From: Succinatimonas sp. CAG:777
GTDB taxonomy: Bacteria > Pseudomonadota > Gammaproteobacteria > Enterobacterales > Succinivibrionaceae
DNA length: 64,000 bases
Assembly (NCBI GenBank): GCA_000431835.1
Contig: HF987960.1
Span: forward strand, 15,045-79,044
Direction of reading: 5' to 3'
Shown here: piece by piece, positions 24,583 through 33,435 of the stretch
Layout of the letters: each line of letters opens with the position of its first letter
Numbering within the stretch: the first letter of the stretch is position 1
Translations under genes and position numbers: made by a program
Notes under the pieces: generated by a model
Told to the model about the DNA's origin: nothing
The model's input: only the letters and a program-made list of their open reading frames with translations
Databases searched by the model: none

Positions 24583-25686
24583 TTAGAGCTTTCCTTTTGA
24601 AGATGGTAATTCATTGCCATGACGAGCAAGAGCAACTCTCAGTGCACGACCAAAAGCCTTAAATAAAGCTTCTATCTGATGATGTGCATTTCCTTCTGAG
24701 ACGTACATATGTAGGGTAAGACCTAAAGCTACTGATAAAGACTCAAAGAAATGAGGTACCATCTGAGCTGACATCTGACCTACTTTGTCACGTGTAAATT
24801 CTGCATCAAAATCAAACTTCACGTGAGGACGTCCTGATATGTCTAAAGCAACAGTGACATTGTCATCATCTAAAGAATCTGCAAAGACTTTTGCGTAGAC
24901 TTCATCCATAGGAAGCACGAAACCAAATCTGCCTATGCCGCGTTTATCACCTAAAGCTTTCAGAATAGCCTGACCTAAAGCGATACCCGTGTCTTCAATA
25001 GTATGGTGATCATCAACATAGAGATCTCCTTTTACCTTAGCATTGATAGAAAAACCACCATGAGTTGCAATCTGATCAAGCATATGATCAAAGAAACCTA
25101 TGCCTGTATCAAAACTTGAATTACCTGCATGATCAAGATCAACAGTGATTGAAATCTGAGTCTCACGAGTATTTCTTTCTACTGTAGCAATACGGTGTAG
25201 GGTGGTAAGAGAATCTGCTATCTTATCCCATGACATAGTCTTAGGATTGTATTGGATAGGAGTAATTCCCATGTTTTTACCCATCTTTACATCGGTTTCT
25301 CTGTCACCGATGAAATAAGAGTTTTCTCTATCCCATGAAGTATCTTTTAGGTAAGACATTACAAGTCCTAATTCAGGCTTTCTGCATGAACAGTTATCTT
25401 CTGGTTTATGTGGGCAGATTAAAACCTGCTCGAAGTCTATGCCTTGGCTCTCTAGAGTATTTAAGATAAGCTCATGTGCTGGCGTAAAGGTATTTAACGG
25501 AAAAGAGTCTGTTCCCAAACCATCTTGATTAGATACCATCACAAATGTAAAACCGTGTTCTTTTAACTTTAAAAGAGCAGGAATTACATTTTTCTCAAAC
25601 TTTACTTTAGATAAAGCATCAACCTGATAATCTTCAGGCTCTGTAACTAAAGTTCCGTCACGATCAATAAAAAGGTACTTTTTCAA
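24583..25686 (-). CDS. hisB: Bifunctional histidinol-phosphatase / imidazoleglycerol-phosphate dehydratase
   Basis: 367 residues, a two-domain fusion as in Enterobacteria (355). N-terminal HAD phosphatase: FIDRDGTL with D8 and D10, plus the zinc loop C-P-H-K-P-E-D-N-C-S-C. C-terminal IGP dehydratase: DTGIGFFDHMLDQIATHGG, VDDHHTIEDTGIALGQA and ALFKAFGRALR, with the Mn-binding His/Glu sets. The fusion of these two steps is itself characteristic of gammaproteobacterial his operons. It starts 1 bp past the hisC stop. Confidence 0.97.
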   Translation of the reverse strand: MKKYLFIDRDGTLVTEPEDYQVDALSKVKFEKNVIPALLKLKEHGFTFVMVSNQDGLGTDSFPLNTFTPAHELILNTLESQGIDFEQVLICPHKPEDNCSCRKPELGLVMSYLKDTSWDRENSYFIGDRETDVKMGKNMGITPIQYNPKTMSWDKIADSLTTLHRIATVERNTRETQISITVDLDHAGNSSFDTGIGFFDHMLDQIATHGGFSINAKVKGDLYVDDHHTIEDTGIALGQAILKALGDKRGIGRFGFVLPMDEVYAKVFADSLDDDNVTVALDISGRPHVKFDFDAEFTRDKVGQMSAQMVPHFFESLSVALGLTLHMYVSEGNAHHQIEALFKAFGRALRVALARHGNELPSSKGKL

Positions 25687-25687
25687 A

Positions 25688-26761
25688 TTAAATCTCCAGT
25701 GCCTTTAAATAGCGCATGAGTTCTTCTAACTCAGCCTCAGAACCAATAGAAATACGAACGCAGTTTTTAAGTCCTTTCTTGGTCTCAAATGAACGTAAGA
25801 TAACACCTTTTTGAGCCATAGCATTAAATACAGCAGGACCGTCTGTAAACTCGACTAGTAAGAAGTTACCAAAAGAAACAAAAATCTTTTTAACAAAAGG
25901 TAGAGCTTTAAGATCAGCTTCTAACTTTTCTCTTCTTTCATTGCACTTTAAAGCACGCTCTTTAGTCATCTCAACACCATGATCTGATAAAGCCTGTACA
26001 GCAATCTGAGCTACAGGATCGCAGATAGGGTAAGGATCGATAACTTTAAGCATAGCTTTGATGAGATTCTCGTTGGCAATAGCAAAACCACAACGGATAC
26101 CGGCAAGTGCAAATGCTTTTGAAAGAGTTCTAGTTACGATTAAATTCTCATACTCGTTAACTAAATACGTTAAATCGTCTTCTTTATTAGCAAATTCAAT
26201 ATAAGCCTCATCTAATACTATTAAAGTGTCAGGTAATGCTTTTAACAATTTAATCAACTCATCTTTAGGGAATACAATACCTAAAGGATTAGCTGGGCTG
26301 TCAATAAAGACTGCTTTAACTGTAAATGAAGCGTTCTTTACACCATCGATTAAGTGCTGAGCATCTAATGAAAAATCATCATTACGCTCAGCTACAGCAA
26401 CTAAAGCATCATTAGTGTTTGCTGCAACCTCATACATACCATAAGTAGGAGGCGCAATTAAGATACCTTCAATACCTGGTTCACAGAATGCTCTAACGAT
26501 AAGACCGATAGCTTCATCTGAACCACGTGTTGCGATTACCTGTGTCTTATGAACTCCAGCATAATCAGCATAGCGTTCAACTAATTCCTCAGGCTGACAC
26601 TCTGGATAGCGGTTTAAGCTTGAAGAATTTAAGAAATAACCTTCGCTCTTAGGCGATTCATTGGCATTTAAGAAGTTATGACCATGACCACCAATACGAC
26701 GAGCAGACTGGTATGGAACAAGCTTTTGTACGTGTTTGGTGATTAACTTTTCGTAATTCAT
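25688..26761 (-). CDS. hisC: Histidinol-phosphate aminotransferase
   Basis: 357-residue PLP fold-type I aminotransferase. It shows NANESP near the N-terminus, RGSDEAIGL, APPTYGMY, VLDEAYIEF (the Asp and Tyr contacting PLP) and TRTLSKAFALAGIRCG with the Schiff-base lysine. TAGGAG precedes the ATG; the gap to hisD is 12 bp. Confidence 0.96.
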   Translation of the reverse strand: MNYEKLITKHVQKLVPYQSARRIGGHGHNFLNANESPKSEGYFLNSSSLNRYPECQPEELVERYADYAGVHKTQVIATRGSDEAIGLIVRAFCEPGIEGILIAPPTYGMYEVAANTNDALVAVAERNDDFSLDAQHLIDGVKNASFTVKAVFIDSPANPLGIVFPKDELIKLLKALPDTLIVLDEAYIEFANKEDDLTYLVNEYENLIVTRTLSKAFALAGIRCGFAIANENLIKAMLKVIDPYPICDPVAQIAVQALSDHGVEMTKERALKCNERREKLEADLKALPFVKKIFVSFGNFLLVEFTDGPAVFNAMAQKGVILRSFETKKGLKNCVRISIGSEAELEELMRYLKALEI

Positions 26762-26773
26762 GGATAACTCCTA

Positions 26774-28057
26774 TTAAAGACTATTTACTCTTACAACCAC
26801 AGCATTCTTGTGAGCACCTAAACCTTCAGCGTCGGCCATAGTGGTTACGGTAGATGCAATTGCTTTTAATCCGTCATGGGTTGCCCTTTGAACGGTATAA
26901 CGTCTGCGGTAATCGTCCGTACCTAGTGCACAGCAAGTTTTAGCATAACCATAAGTTGGTAAGGTATGGTTAGTACCTGATGCATAGTCACCTAAAGATT
27001 CAGGGGTATATGCACCTACAAAGATTGAACCTACGTTACGTAATTTACCTAACAATGATTCAGGATCTTCAACCTGTAAAATTAAGTGCTCAGGAGCATA
27101 TCTGTTAGATACTGCACATGCTTCATCTAAGTTGTTTACGACAATTGCTGTACTTTTTGATAGAGCTTTTGTAGCAATCTCTTTTCTTGGAAGTACTGCT
27201 AATTGCTTTTCAACTTCTGTCATAGCTTTTTTAGCAAACTGCTCTGACTGAGTTACTAAAATTACTTGTGAGTCTGGACCGTGCTCAGCCTGTGAAAGTA
27301 AGTCTGCTGCTACAAATGAAGGATTTGCCTTGTCATCAGCAATTACTAAAACCTCAGATGGACCTGCTGGCATATCAATAGCAGCTCCATGAGGATCGTT
27401 TGATACTAAGCGCTTTGCCATAGTTACAAACTGATTACCAGGTCCAAAGATCTTCAATACCTTAGGTACAGTCTGTGTGCCATAAGCCATAGCAGCAACT
27501 GCCTGAGCACCACCTAAATTAAAGATGTGCTTTACACCTGCTTTGGTTGCTGCATAAATAATGGCATCAGAAATTGGAGGAGGTGAGCATAAAATAACTT
27601 CAGGACAACCAGCAATAGCTGCAGGAACAGCTAGCATTAAAGCGGTTGATACTAATGGAGCTGAACCACCTGGAACATAAAGACCTACAGAATCAATAGG
27701 ATGAGTGTGAGTTTCGCAAACAATACCTGGATAGGTTTCTAGTTTTACAGTGTGAGGTGTCTGTGCAGCGTGAAATTTTTTGATGTTCTCGTAAGCTGTA
27801 TCAATTGCATTTTTTAAATCTTTAGATACTTTAGAACAAGCATCAGAAATTTCATTTTCGCTTAATTCAAGGTTATCACCTTCGTATTTATCCAGAGTCT
27901 TTGAAAACTCAAAAAGGGCGCTATCGCCCTCTTTACGGATACGTGAGATGATGTTTTCTACAATCTCCTGCACTTTACCAGATGTGTTTTGTGCTGGACG
28001 TGTTAATGCTTCTTCTTTTTGAGCGTCGTTAAGCTCTTTCCAAATTTTAACTTCCAT
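26774..28057 (-). CDS. hisD: Histidinol dehydrogenase
   Basis: 427 residues, zinc enzyme performing the last two oxidations to L-histidine. VGLYVPGGSAPLVSTALM, FNLGGAQAVAAMAYGT, IDMPAGPSEVLVIAD, SQAEHGPDSQ and the C-terminal GANHTLPT-like SGTNHTLPTYGYA motif are present. The frame extends to an ATG at 28081, but the ATG at 28057 is chosen because AAAGGA lies 7 nt before it and MEVKIWKEL matches normal HisD starts. A 68-bp gap separates it from hisG. Confidence 0.96.
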   Translation of the reverse strand: MEVKIWKELNDAQKEEALTRPAQNTSGKVQEIVENIISRIRKEGDSALFEFSKTLDKYEGDNLELSENEISDACSKVSKDLKNAIDTAYENIKKFHAAQTPHTVKLETYPGIVCETHTHPIDSVGLYVPGGSAPLVSTALMLAVPAAIAGCPEVILCSPPPISDAIIYAATKAGVKHIFNLGGAQAVAAMAYGTQTVPKVLKIFGPGNQFVTMAKRLVSNDPHGAAIDMPAGPSEVLVIADDKANPSFVAADLLSQAEHGPDSQVILVTQSEQFAKKAMTEVEKQLAVLPRKEIATKALSKSTAIVVNNLDEACAVSNRYAPEHLILQVEDPESLLGKLRNVGSIFVGAYTPESLGDYASGTNHTLPTYGYAKTCCALGTDDYRRRYTVQRATHDGLKAIASTVTTMADAEGLGAHKNAVVVRVNSL

Positions 28058-28125
28058 CTTATATCCTTTAACATGGCACAAATCAAATTAAAGACTTAAT
28101 GCCCCTTGAACTTATTAAGTTAGTA

Positions 28126-29058
28126 TTAGTCGAGCATCTTCTCGATAGGTACGACTAGAATTGAAGTTGCACCTAACTCTTTTAACTGCTCTAAGGTTTC
28201 CCAGAATAACTTTTCACGTGAAACAACATGTAAAGCTACATGATCAGGACTTCCTTCTAACTCAATAATTGATGGATTTTCAGCACCTGGAAGAATTGCT
28301 CTTATTGCCTCTAACTTGTTGCGAGGAGCATTCATCATAATGTACTTACTCTCAACAGCAGACATTACACCCTTGAATCTTTGAATTAAAAGATCTGCAA
28401 TTGCCTGCTTTTCTGGATATAAAGGCTGGTCACGACCAATTAAAACTGCTTTTGAAGTGTAAATGGTCTCAACTTCTTTTAAACCATTAGACTGTAAAGT
28501 AGCACCAGTGCATACAAGATCGCAGATGGCATCTGCAAGACCAGCACGAGGAGCAACTTCAACAGAACCTGTTAAAAGAACAGACTTGTAGTTAACACCT
28601 GCATTCTTCATGGCACGACGTAATAAGAATGGGTATGTTGTTGCAATCTTGCAACCTTCTAGATCTTTAAGACCAGTCCAGTTGTGTTCGGTTGGAACTG
28701 CAACAGAAAGACGGCAATCACCGAAGTTTAATTTCATGACTTCGTTAAAGCCTGTATATAGACCGTCAACTTCACGTTGCATAGTGGTCTCTTCTAGAAC
28801 ATTCTGACCTACGATACCCCAGTCAACAACATGATCCATTACAAGACCTGGAATATCATCGTCACGTACTCGCAAAATGTCGATAGGCAGGTTTTCAGCA
28901 TGTGCAAGTAGATGATCACGGCTAGCAGAGATCTTAATACCACTGCTCTTAAATAATTTTTCTGTTTCGTCAGTTAGACGGCCGGATTTCTGAATTGCAA
29001 TACGCAGGCGCTTCTTTTCGCTGCCTTGATTTTCGCAACATGCTTTGCAAATACTCAT
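28126..29058 (-). CDS. hisG: ATP phosphoribosyltransferase, long form
   Basis: 310 residues, first enzyme of histidine synthesis. It is the long HisG type: catalytic domains beginning [14 protein letters not shown], the [15 protein letters not shown] and [20 protein letters not shown]-like PRPP loop, and a C-terminal ACT-like domain ending [12 protein letters not shown] that binds histidine for feedback inhibition. The longest frame adds 23 hydrophobic residues from 29127; ATG 29058, with AAGAG at 7 nt, gives a normal start. The N-terminal CKACCENQ stretch has three cysteines not typical of the family. A leader hairpin lies just upstream. Confidence 0.96.
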   Translation of the reverse strand: [310 protein letters not shown]

Positions 29059-29102
29059 AGTAAACTCTTTTTTAATTAGTAAAAATAATAAGTTAAAACA
29101 AA

Positions 29103-29122
29103 AAGAGTGAATTAACACTCTT
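29103..29122 (-). promoter_or_regulatory. Terminator-like hairpin in the hisG leader (attenuator candidate)
   Basis: On the minus strand AAGAGTG/CACTCTT (7 bp, 6-nt loop) is followed by TTTGTTTTAAC, an intrinsic terminator shape, about 45 nt ahead of hisG. The upstream gene already has its own terminator at 29275-29310. No ATG-started leader peptide and no run of His codons was found on the minus strand between the two hairpins. Confidence 0.5.
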
Positions 29123-29274
29123 GACACCTTTTAGTGTATCACAAGTGCTAATAAAACAAACAGAAAGCAAAAAGGATCTAAAAGTGGGCAAAATCAAGTT
29201 TACAGATACGAATATTGGTGGTTTTGGTATAAAAATGAAGATGTTTTGAAATAATTTTTGAAGAAGATTAAGAG

Positions 29275-29310
29275 AAAAATTCCTCCAATACAAAAGTATG
29301 TAGAGGAGGA
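29275..29310 (-). terminator. Terminator of the amino-acid ABC transporter operon
   Basis: On the minus strand TCCTCC...GGAGGA, with an inner ATAC/GTAT pairing, is followed by ATTTTTC. It starts 33 bp past the stop of the cytidylate-kinase-like gene. Confidence 0.75.
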
Positions 29311-29342
29311 TCAAATCTTGGATGATGAATTAATTTTAACCG

Positions 29343-29948
29343 TTAATCTTTAGCGACTGTGTTTTTAACGATATCGGTTAATATTTCAGATGTCTTTTCG
29401 ATACCAAAGCGACTAGAGTCAATCATCAGATGTCTATCGTCAAACTCACTAGTGCACTCAGGACAATGCTTTCTTCTGTAAGCTGCACGAGCCTCATCAA
29501 CAGTTTTGATTTGCTCTAAAGCTTTATCCTCATCCATTCCAAGTTCTTTAACACAGTTTTGTAAACGAGCTTCTAGTGGAGCATAGATGCAGATATTTAA
29601 AATGTTTTTTCTGTCTCTCAAAATACTGTCAGCACAGCGTCCTACGATGATGCAAGACTCTTTGTCTGCATAATCCTGAATAATGTTCTTTTGAACTTCA
29701 AAAACATTATTGTGGATACTATAAACAGAGAAATCAAAAAGGTAAGTCTTTCTTAAGAAAAAGCTCTGACGACCTGGATTCTCATCATAGTGGCTAACTT
29801 CACCTTTCTGGAGACCTAGTCGTTTTGCAGCTTCTTTTACAATATCTCTATCAAGCAACTCAATACCTAAGTTAGATGCCATTTTTAGACCAATGGTTCT
29901 ACCCATTGCAGCAAACTGTCTTGAGATGGTTACAACATAATGTGACAT
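29343..29948 (-). CDS. Cytidylate-kinase-like family protein
   Basis: 201 residues of the cytidylate kinase-like P-loop family. The N-terminus ISRQFAAMGRTIGLKMA replaces a classical GxxGxGKS with the family's S-R-Q-x-x-x-x-G-R-x-I-x pattern. ELLDRDIVKEAA, CIIVGRCADSIL and the RAAYRRKHC lid-like segment follow. Such proteins often sit beside transporters or sensor genes and their phosphate acceptor is unknown. It begins 11 bp after the second permease and is the last gene of the ABC operon, so co-expression with amino-acid uptake is likely. Confidence 0.85.
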   Translation of the reverse strand: MSHYVVTISRQFAAMGRTIGLKMASNLGIELLDRDIVKEAAKRLGLQKGEVSHYDENPGRQSFFLRKTYLFDFSVYSIHNNVFEVQKNIIQDYADKESCIIVGRCADSILRDRKNILNICIYAPLEARLQNCVKELGMDEDKALEQIKTVDEARAAYRRKHCPECTSEFDDRHLMIDSSRFGIEKTSEILTDIVKNTVAKD

Positions 29949-29959
29949 AGCTTACCTCA

Positions 29960-30742
29960 TTAAGCTTTTACAGCTGTAATTTTGATCTTGCTTTTTTTTG
30001 CGTTCAGGTGGCGTACAAATAATGATAGGCTGAAGTTAATAATAAAGTAGATTACAGCAGCACAACCATAAAGAACAAATACATCTGAAACGTTGATATT
30101 ACCAATGCCATTATACATATTTGCAGAACTTAAAATCTGTCTTACACGTGACATAAGTTCAACTGTTGCTACGTTAGCAAGGTATGATGAATCTTTGATA
30201 GTAGTGATGATCTGACTTAACAGAGTAGGAACTACATTACGGATTGCTTGTGGCAGAATAATGTAAATCATAACCTGAACCACATTAAAGCCTTGTGAGT
30301 AACCAGCTTCAAACTGACCTTGAGGTATTGAGTTCAAACCACCTCGTATAATTTCAGCAATAACTGATGAAGTAAATAAGATTAAAGCAATTGAGGCTTT
30401 AAACAATAATTTTGTTTCGACTGTTGTTAGTCCGAAAAGCTTATGCGCAAAAATTGAAGGAACAGGGCAGAAAACTACACAAATGAAAATCCATAACAGT
30501 AAAGGAGTGTTACGGAAGATTTCAATGTAGGTAATAGCAAGGTATTTGAATACTCTGTACTTAGGAGCATTACAGTAGTTTCTTACTAAAGCTAAGATAG
30601 AACCGAAGATAACACCCAAGAATACAGCAATAGCAGAAATAATAACTGTAAACAGGGTACCTTTTAGAATATAAATAATAATGGCATTAATGCTTAGAAT
30701 ATGAAAGCTTGCCATCCATTCTTGTAATAGTGAAGTTTCCAT
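29960..30742 (-). CDS. Polar amino-acid ABC transporter permease (second)
   Basis: 260-residue inner-membrane permease of the His/Glu/Gln/Arg type. Five or six membrane helices are present with the family signature around residues 70-90 (YIEIFRNTPLLLWIF) and the EAA loop E-I-I-R-G-G-L-N-S-I-P-x-G-Q-x-E-A that contacts the ATPase. It lies 8 bp after the first permease. TAGGAG precedes the ATG. The two permeases form a heterodimer, as in GltJK or PEB1-type transporters. Confidence 0.93.
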   Translation of the reverse strand: METSLLQEWMASFHILSINAIIIYILKGTLFTVIISAIAVFLGVIFGSILALVRNYCNAPKYRVFKYLAITYIEIFRNTPLLLWIFICVVFCPVPSIFAHKLFGLTTVETKLLFKASIALILFTSSVIAEIIRGGLNSIPQGQFEAGYSQGFNVVQVMIYIILPQAIRNVVPTLLSQIITTIKDSSYLANVATVELMSRVRQILSSANMYNGIGNINVSDVFVLYGCAAVIYFIINFSLSLFVRHLNAKKSKIKITAVKA

Positions 30743-30750
30743 GGTATCTC

Positions 30751-31452
30751 CTATTTGGCAGTTGGTGTCATTCTGTCACGCTTCTTTAAGTTATTTTCCC
30801 AACTTGAAGCCATCTTTGACAGAGGGTAACAGAAGATAAAGAACAGAACACCACATACTAAATATGCAGGTCCATATGCACCACCGGTGCTTGCACCTGT
30901 TACAAAACTGTAGGTTAGAGAAATTAAATCAGAACCACCAATAATGTACAAGCAGGAGGTATTTTTAATTAGGTTTACAACCTGATTTACCATTGGAGGC
31001 AGGATGATCTTAATACTCTGAGGCAAAATGATGTAGTACATGGTACCAAAGTAATTGAAACCTTGAGTATAGGCTGCTTCAAACTGACCTTTGTTAATTG
31101 ACTGAATGCCTGCTCTGATAACCTCTGCCATGTAAGCTCCATGGTAAATTCCAATAGAGATAATACCTGACATCAAAATTCCGATACTGTGTCCTGAGAA
31201 TGACAAAGCATAGTATAAAAAACAGATCTGAAGCAATAGAGGGGTATTTTGAACAAACTCAACATAAACACGAGCAATGGCAGCAAGAGCATTTTTTCCA
31301 GATGTAGCCATCAGTCCAAAGATAATGCCTAGACATAAAGATATAAGCAAGGCTGACAGAGAAACTCCTATTGTGGTTAAAAAACCTAAAATAAAAGTTT
31401 CTTTAAAGTGCCAAACCATCATCCAAGCATCTAAAGAAAATAAGTTGCCCAT
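30751..31452 (-). CDS. Polar amino-acid ABC transporter permease (first)
   Basis: 233 residues from ATG 31452. It has the same family marks as its partner: Y-V-E-F-V-Q-N-T-P-L-L-L-Q, then the EAA loop E-V-I-R-A-G-I-Q-S-I-N-x-G-Q-F-E-A. The longer frame starts at 31473, but that ATG abuts a 9-bp hairpin that would bury its ribosome-binding site; ATG 31452 has a free AAGGA 8 nt upstream and is preferred. The hairpin between this gene and the binding-protein gene may set their expression ratio. Confidence 0.92.
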   Translation of the reverse strand: MGNLFSLDAWMMVWHFKETFILGFLTTIGVSLSALLISLCLGIIFGLMATSGKNALAAIARVYVEFVQNTPLLLQICFLYYALSFSGHSIGILMSGIISIGIYHGAYMAEVIRAGIQSINKGQFEAAYTQGFNYFGTMYYIILPQSIKIILPPMVNQVVNLIKNTSCLYIIGGSDLISLTYSFVTGASTGGAYGPAYLVCGVLFFIFCYPLSKMASSWENNLKKRDRMTPTAK

Positions 31453-31473
31453 TGACTTATCCTTTTTAAACAT

Positions 31474-31497
31474 GGTTGCCCCTAAAAAGGGGCAACC
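31474..31497 (-). other. Intercistronic hairpin between binding protein and permease genes
   Basis: Perfect 9-bp GC-rich stem GGTTGCCCC/GGGGCAACC with a 6-nt loop, 22 nt upstream of the permease start. No U-tract follows in the direction of transcription, so it is more likely an RNA-stability or processing element than a terminator. Confidence 0.6.
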
Positions 31498-31562
31498 TAC
31501 TAACTTTTTATTTGAAGTTAACTTATTTAACTTATCAAGTTAAACAAATCTAAAATTGAAAA

Positions 31563-32411
31563 TTATAGATTGTTCTCTTTGATTAGCTTCTCAATGGTGC
31601 CATCAGCTAACCATTTCTTGATTAAGCCATCTATGAAGGCTGATAAGCCTGAACCTTTCTTAGTTACAACGCCGTACTCTTGTGGAGCGAACTTCTCATC
31701 AATGAAACCACGGCTTGGAGTCTTGTAAATGTTCAGAATTGACTTATCAACACAGAATGCCTGAACTTCGTTTGCTGCTAATGCTGTTGAGATTGCAGGA
31801 TAGTTATCAAACTGGTGGAACTTAACACCTTCTGTCCAGGTCGCAGGATCGAACTTATCAGCATTAAAGTTCTTGCCATCTAGGATCTTGTTATCGATCA
31901 TAGCCTGAACTAAAGCTTTTGCTGAGGTTGAACCTGATGAAACACCCACAGTCTTACCAAGTAAGTCCTTTAAGTGGTGGATTTCACTCTTATTCTCAAC
32001 TAGTACAGATACAGCATCCTGATAGTATGGTGTTGAGAAATCCCAGTTCTTTTTACGCTCTGGTGTAATGGTGAAGGTTGCTAATACGCAGTCTAGATCA
32101 CCTGAATCAATTAACTCTGATCTGGTTGCTGCTGTAACTGCTGTAAACTCAACTTCAACATCTTCACCAATTTCTTTAGCAATTAAAGTTGCTAAGGTAT
32201 CTTCAAAACCGGTGTACTCGCCTGATAAAGGATCTTTTACAGAGAAACCTACAACATCGTTCTTAACACCGACACGTAGAACGCCTCTGTCCTGAATAGC
32301 TTTGATTTCTTTTACGTCAGATGGTGCTTCTGCTGAAGCAGTTGAAGCAAATGTAGCAATACCTAAGGCAGCCGCAACGCCTAAAGAAAGTAAATTTTTT
32401 AATGATTTCAT
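31563..32411 (-). CDS. Periplasmic acidic amino-acid-binding protein (PEB1/GltI-like)
   Basis: 282 residues; the signal peptide is cleaved near FASTASA-E. Family-3 solute-binding protein. GVLRVGVKNDVVGFS, GFEDTLATLIAKEI, the DCVLATFTITPERKK motif and FSTPYYQDAVSVLV follow Campylobacter PEB1, an aspartate/glutamate receptor; FCVDKSIL is also shared. Aspartate or glutamate is therefore the likely ligand. AAGGAG lies before the ATG. Its position between the ATPase and the permeases is normal for these operons. Confidence 0.93.
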   Translation of the reverse strand: MKSLKNLLSLGVAAALGIATFASTASAEAPSDVKEIKAIQDRGVLRVGVKNDVVGFSVKDPLSGEYTGFEDTLATLIAKEIGEDVEVEFTAVTAATRSELIDSGDLDCVLATFTITPERKKNWDFSTPYYQDAVSVLVENKSEIHHLKDLLGKTVGVSSGSTSAKALVQAMIDNKILDGKNFNADKFDPATWTEGVKFHQFDNYPAISTALAANEVQAFCVDKSILNIYKTPSRGFIDEKFAPQEYGVVTKKGSGLSAFIDGLIKKWLADGTIEKLIKENNL

Positions 32412-32442
32412 AAGAGCTCCTTAAAGCATAATCGTAATGAAA

Positions 32443-33171
32443 TTAGTGTTTTAATATCTTGCCTAAGAACTGTTTTACTCGTTCATTCTTAGGATCTGTA
32501 AAGAAGTGTTCAGGTGTACCTTCTTCAAGAATAGTTCCGTCTGCCATGAATACCACACGGTCAGCAACCTGACGGGCAAATCCCATCTCATGAGTAACTA
32601 CAACCATGGTGATATTTGATTCTTTAGCAAGCTTTATCATAACATCTAGAACTTCCTGAATGGTTTCAGGATCTAGTGCAGATGTTGGCTCATCGAACAG
32701 AATGATCTTTGTTTGGGCACATAATGCTCTTGCAATCGCAATTCTTTGTTGCTGACCACCTGATAGAGTAGTTGGATAAACATGAGCTTTATCTTTTAAA
32801 CCTACAACCTCAAGATAGTGCATTGCTAATTTTTCAGCTTCTTCCTTGCTCTTATGGAAGATCTTGATTGGTGCCAGAGTTAAATTGTGCAAAACATCTA
32901 GATGAGGGTAAAGGTTGAACTGTTGGAATACCATAGACATGTATTCACGAATAAGTTTAGTTTTGTTTTTTTGTGTTAGCTCTTTTCCATCAATGTAAAC
33001 ATGACCTGATGTTGGTGTTTCCAGAAAGTTCATACAACGAACTGTAGTAGATTTTCCTGAGCCTGATGGTCCAATAATAACTAGTTTCTCACCTTCGGCA
33101 ACTTCTAGACTTACATCTTTGAGTACGTGCAAGTCACCGTAGAATTTATTTATGTGGTCTAGTTTAATCAT
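32443..33171 (-). CDS. Polar amino-acid ABC transporter ATPase
   Basis: 242 residues, GlnQ/GltL-type ATP-binding subunit. Walker A GPSGSGKST, Q-loop MVFQQFNLYPH, signature LSGGQQQR, Walker B ILFDEPTSALDP and H-loop VVVTHEMGFAR are all intact. It is the first gene of a five-gene minus-strand operon: ATPase, binding protein, two permeases, cytidylate-kinase-like protein. Confidence 0.95.
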   Translation of the reverse strand: MIKLDHINKFYGDLHVLKDVSLEVAEGEKLVIIGPSGSGKSTTVRCMNFLETPTSGHVYIDGKELTQKNKTKLIREYMSMVFQQFNLYPHLDVLHNLTLAPIKIFHKSKEEAEKLAMHYLEVVGLKDKAHVYPTTLSGGQQQRIAIARALCAQTKIILFDEPTSALDPETIQEVLDVMIKLAKESNITMVVVTHEMGFARQVADRVVFMADGTILEEGTPEHFFTDPKNERVKQFLGKILKH

Positions 33172-33435
33172 AGTAAGTACTTTTACCTTTTATAAAATTA
33201 GCGGTCAGTTCATAAAGAATGCGTCTAAAATAACAATTTCACTGACCTTATTAGTTGATAATATCATTAGCAATCAATTCCCACTATTTTAAATACAAAA
33301 TGCACTGTTATATAGCATAATTAGTTTATGTAGGGCGACTTTTGCACTTATGTGATGATTTATAGAAATGAGATTTTGTAAGCTTGAGTTGAAATTTACT
33401 CAAGCTTGTATGAAGAATGAGAATAGACAGGTGAT

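Noticed and set aside
29093..29314. 73-codon ORF upstream of hisG as a possible his leader gene
   Set aside because: It has no His run, passes through two terminator stems and overlaps the hisG frame region without a ribosome-binding site.
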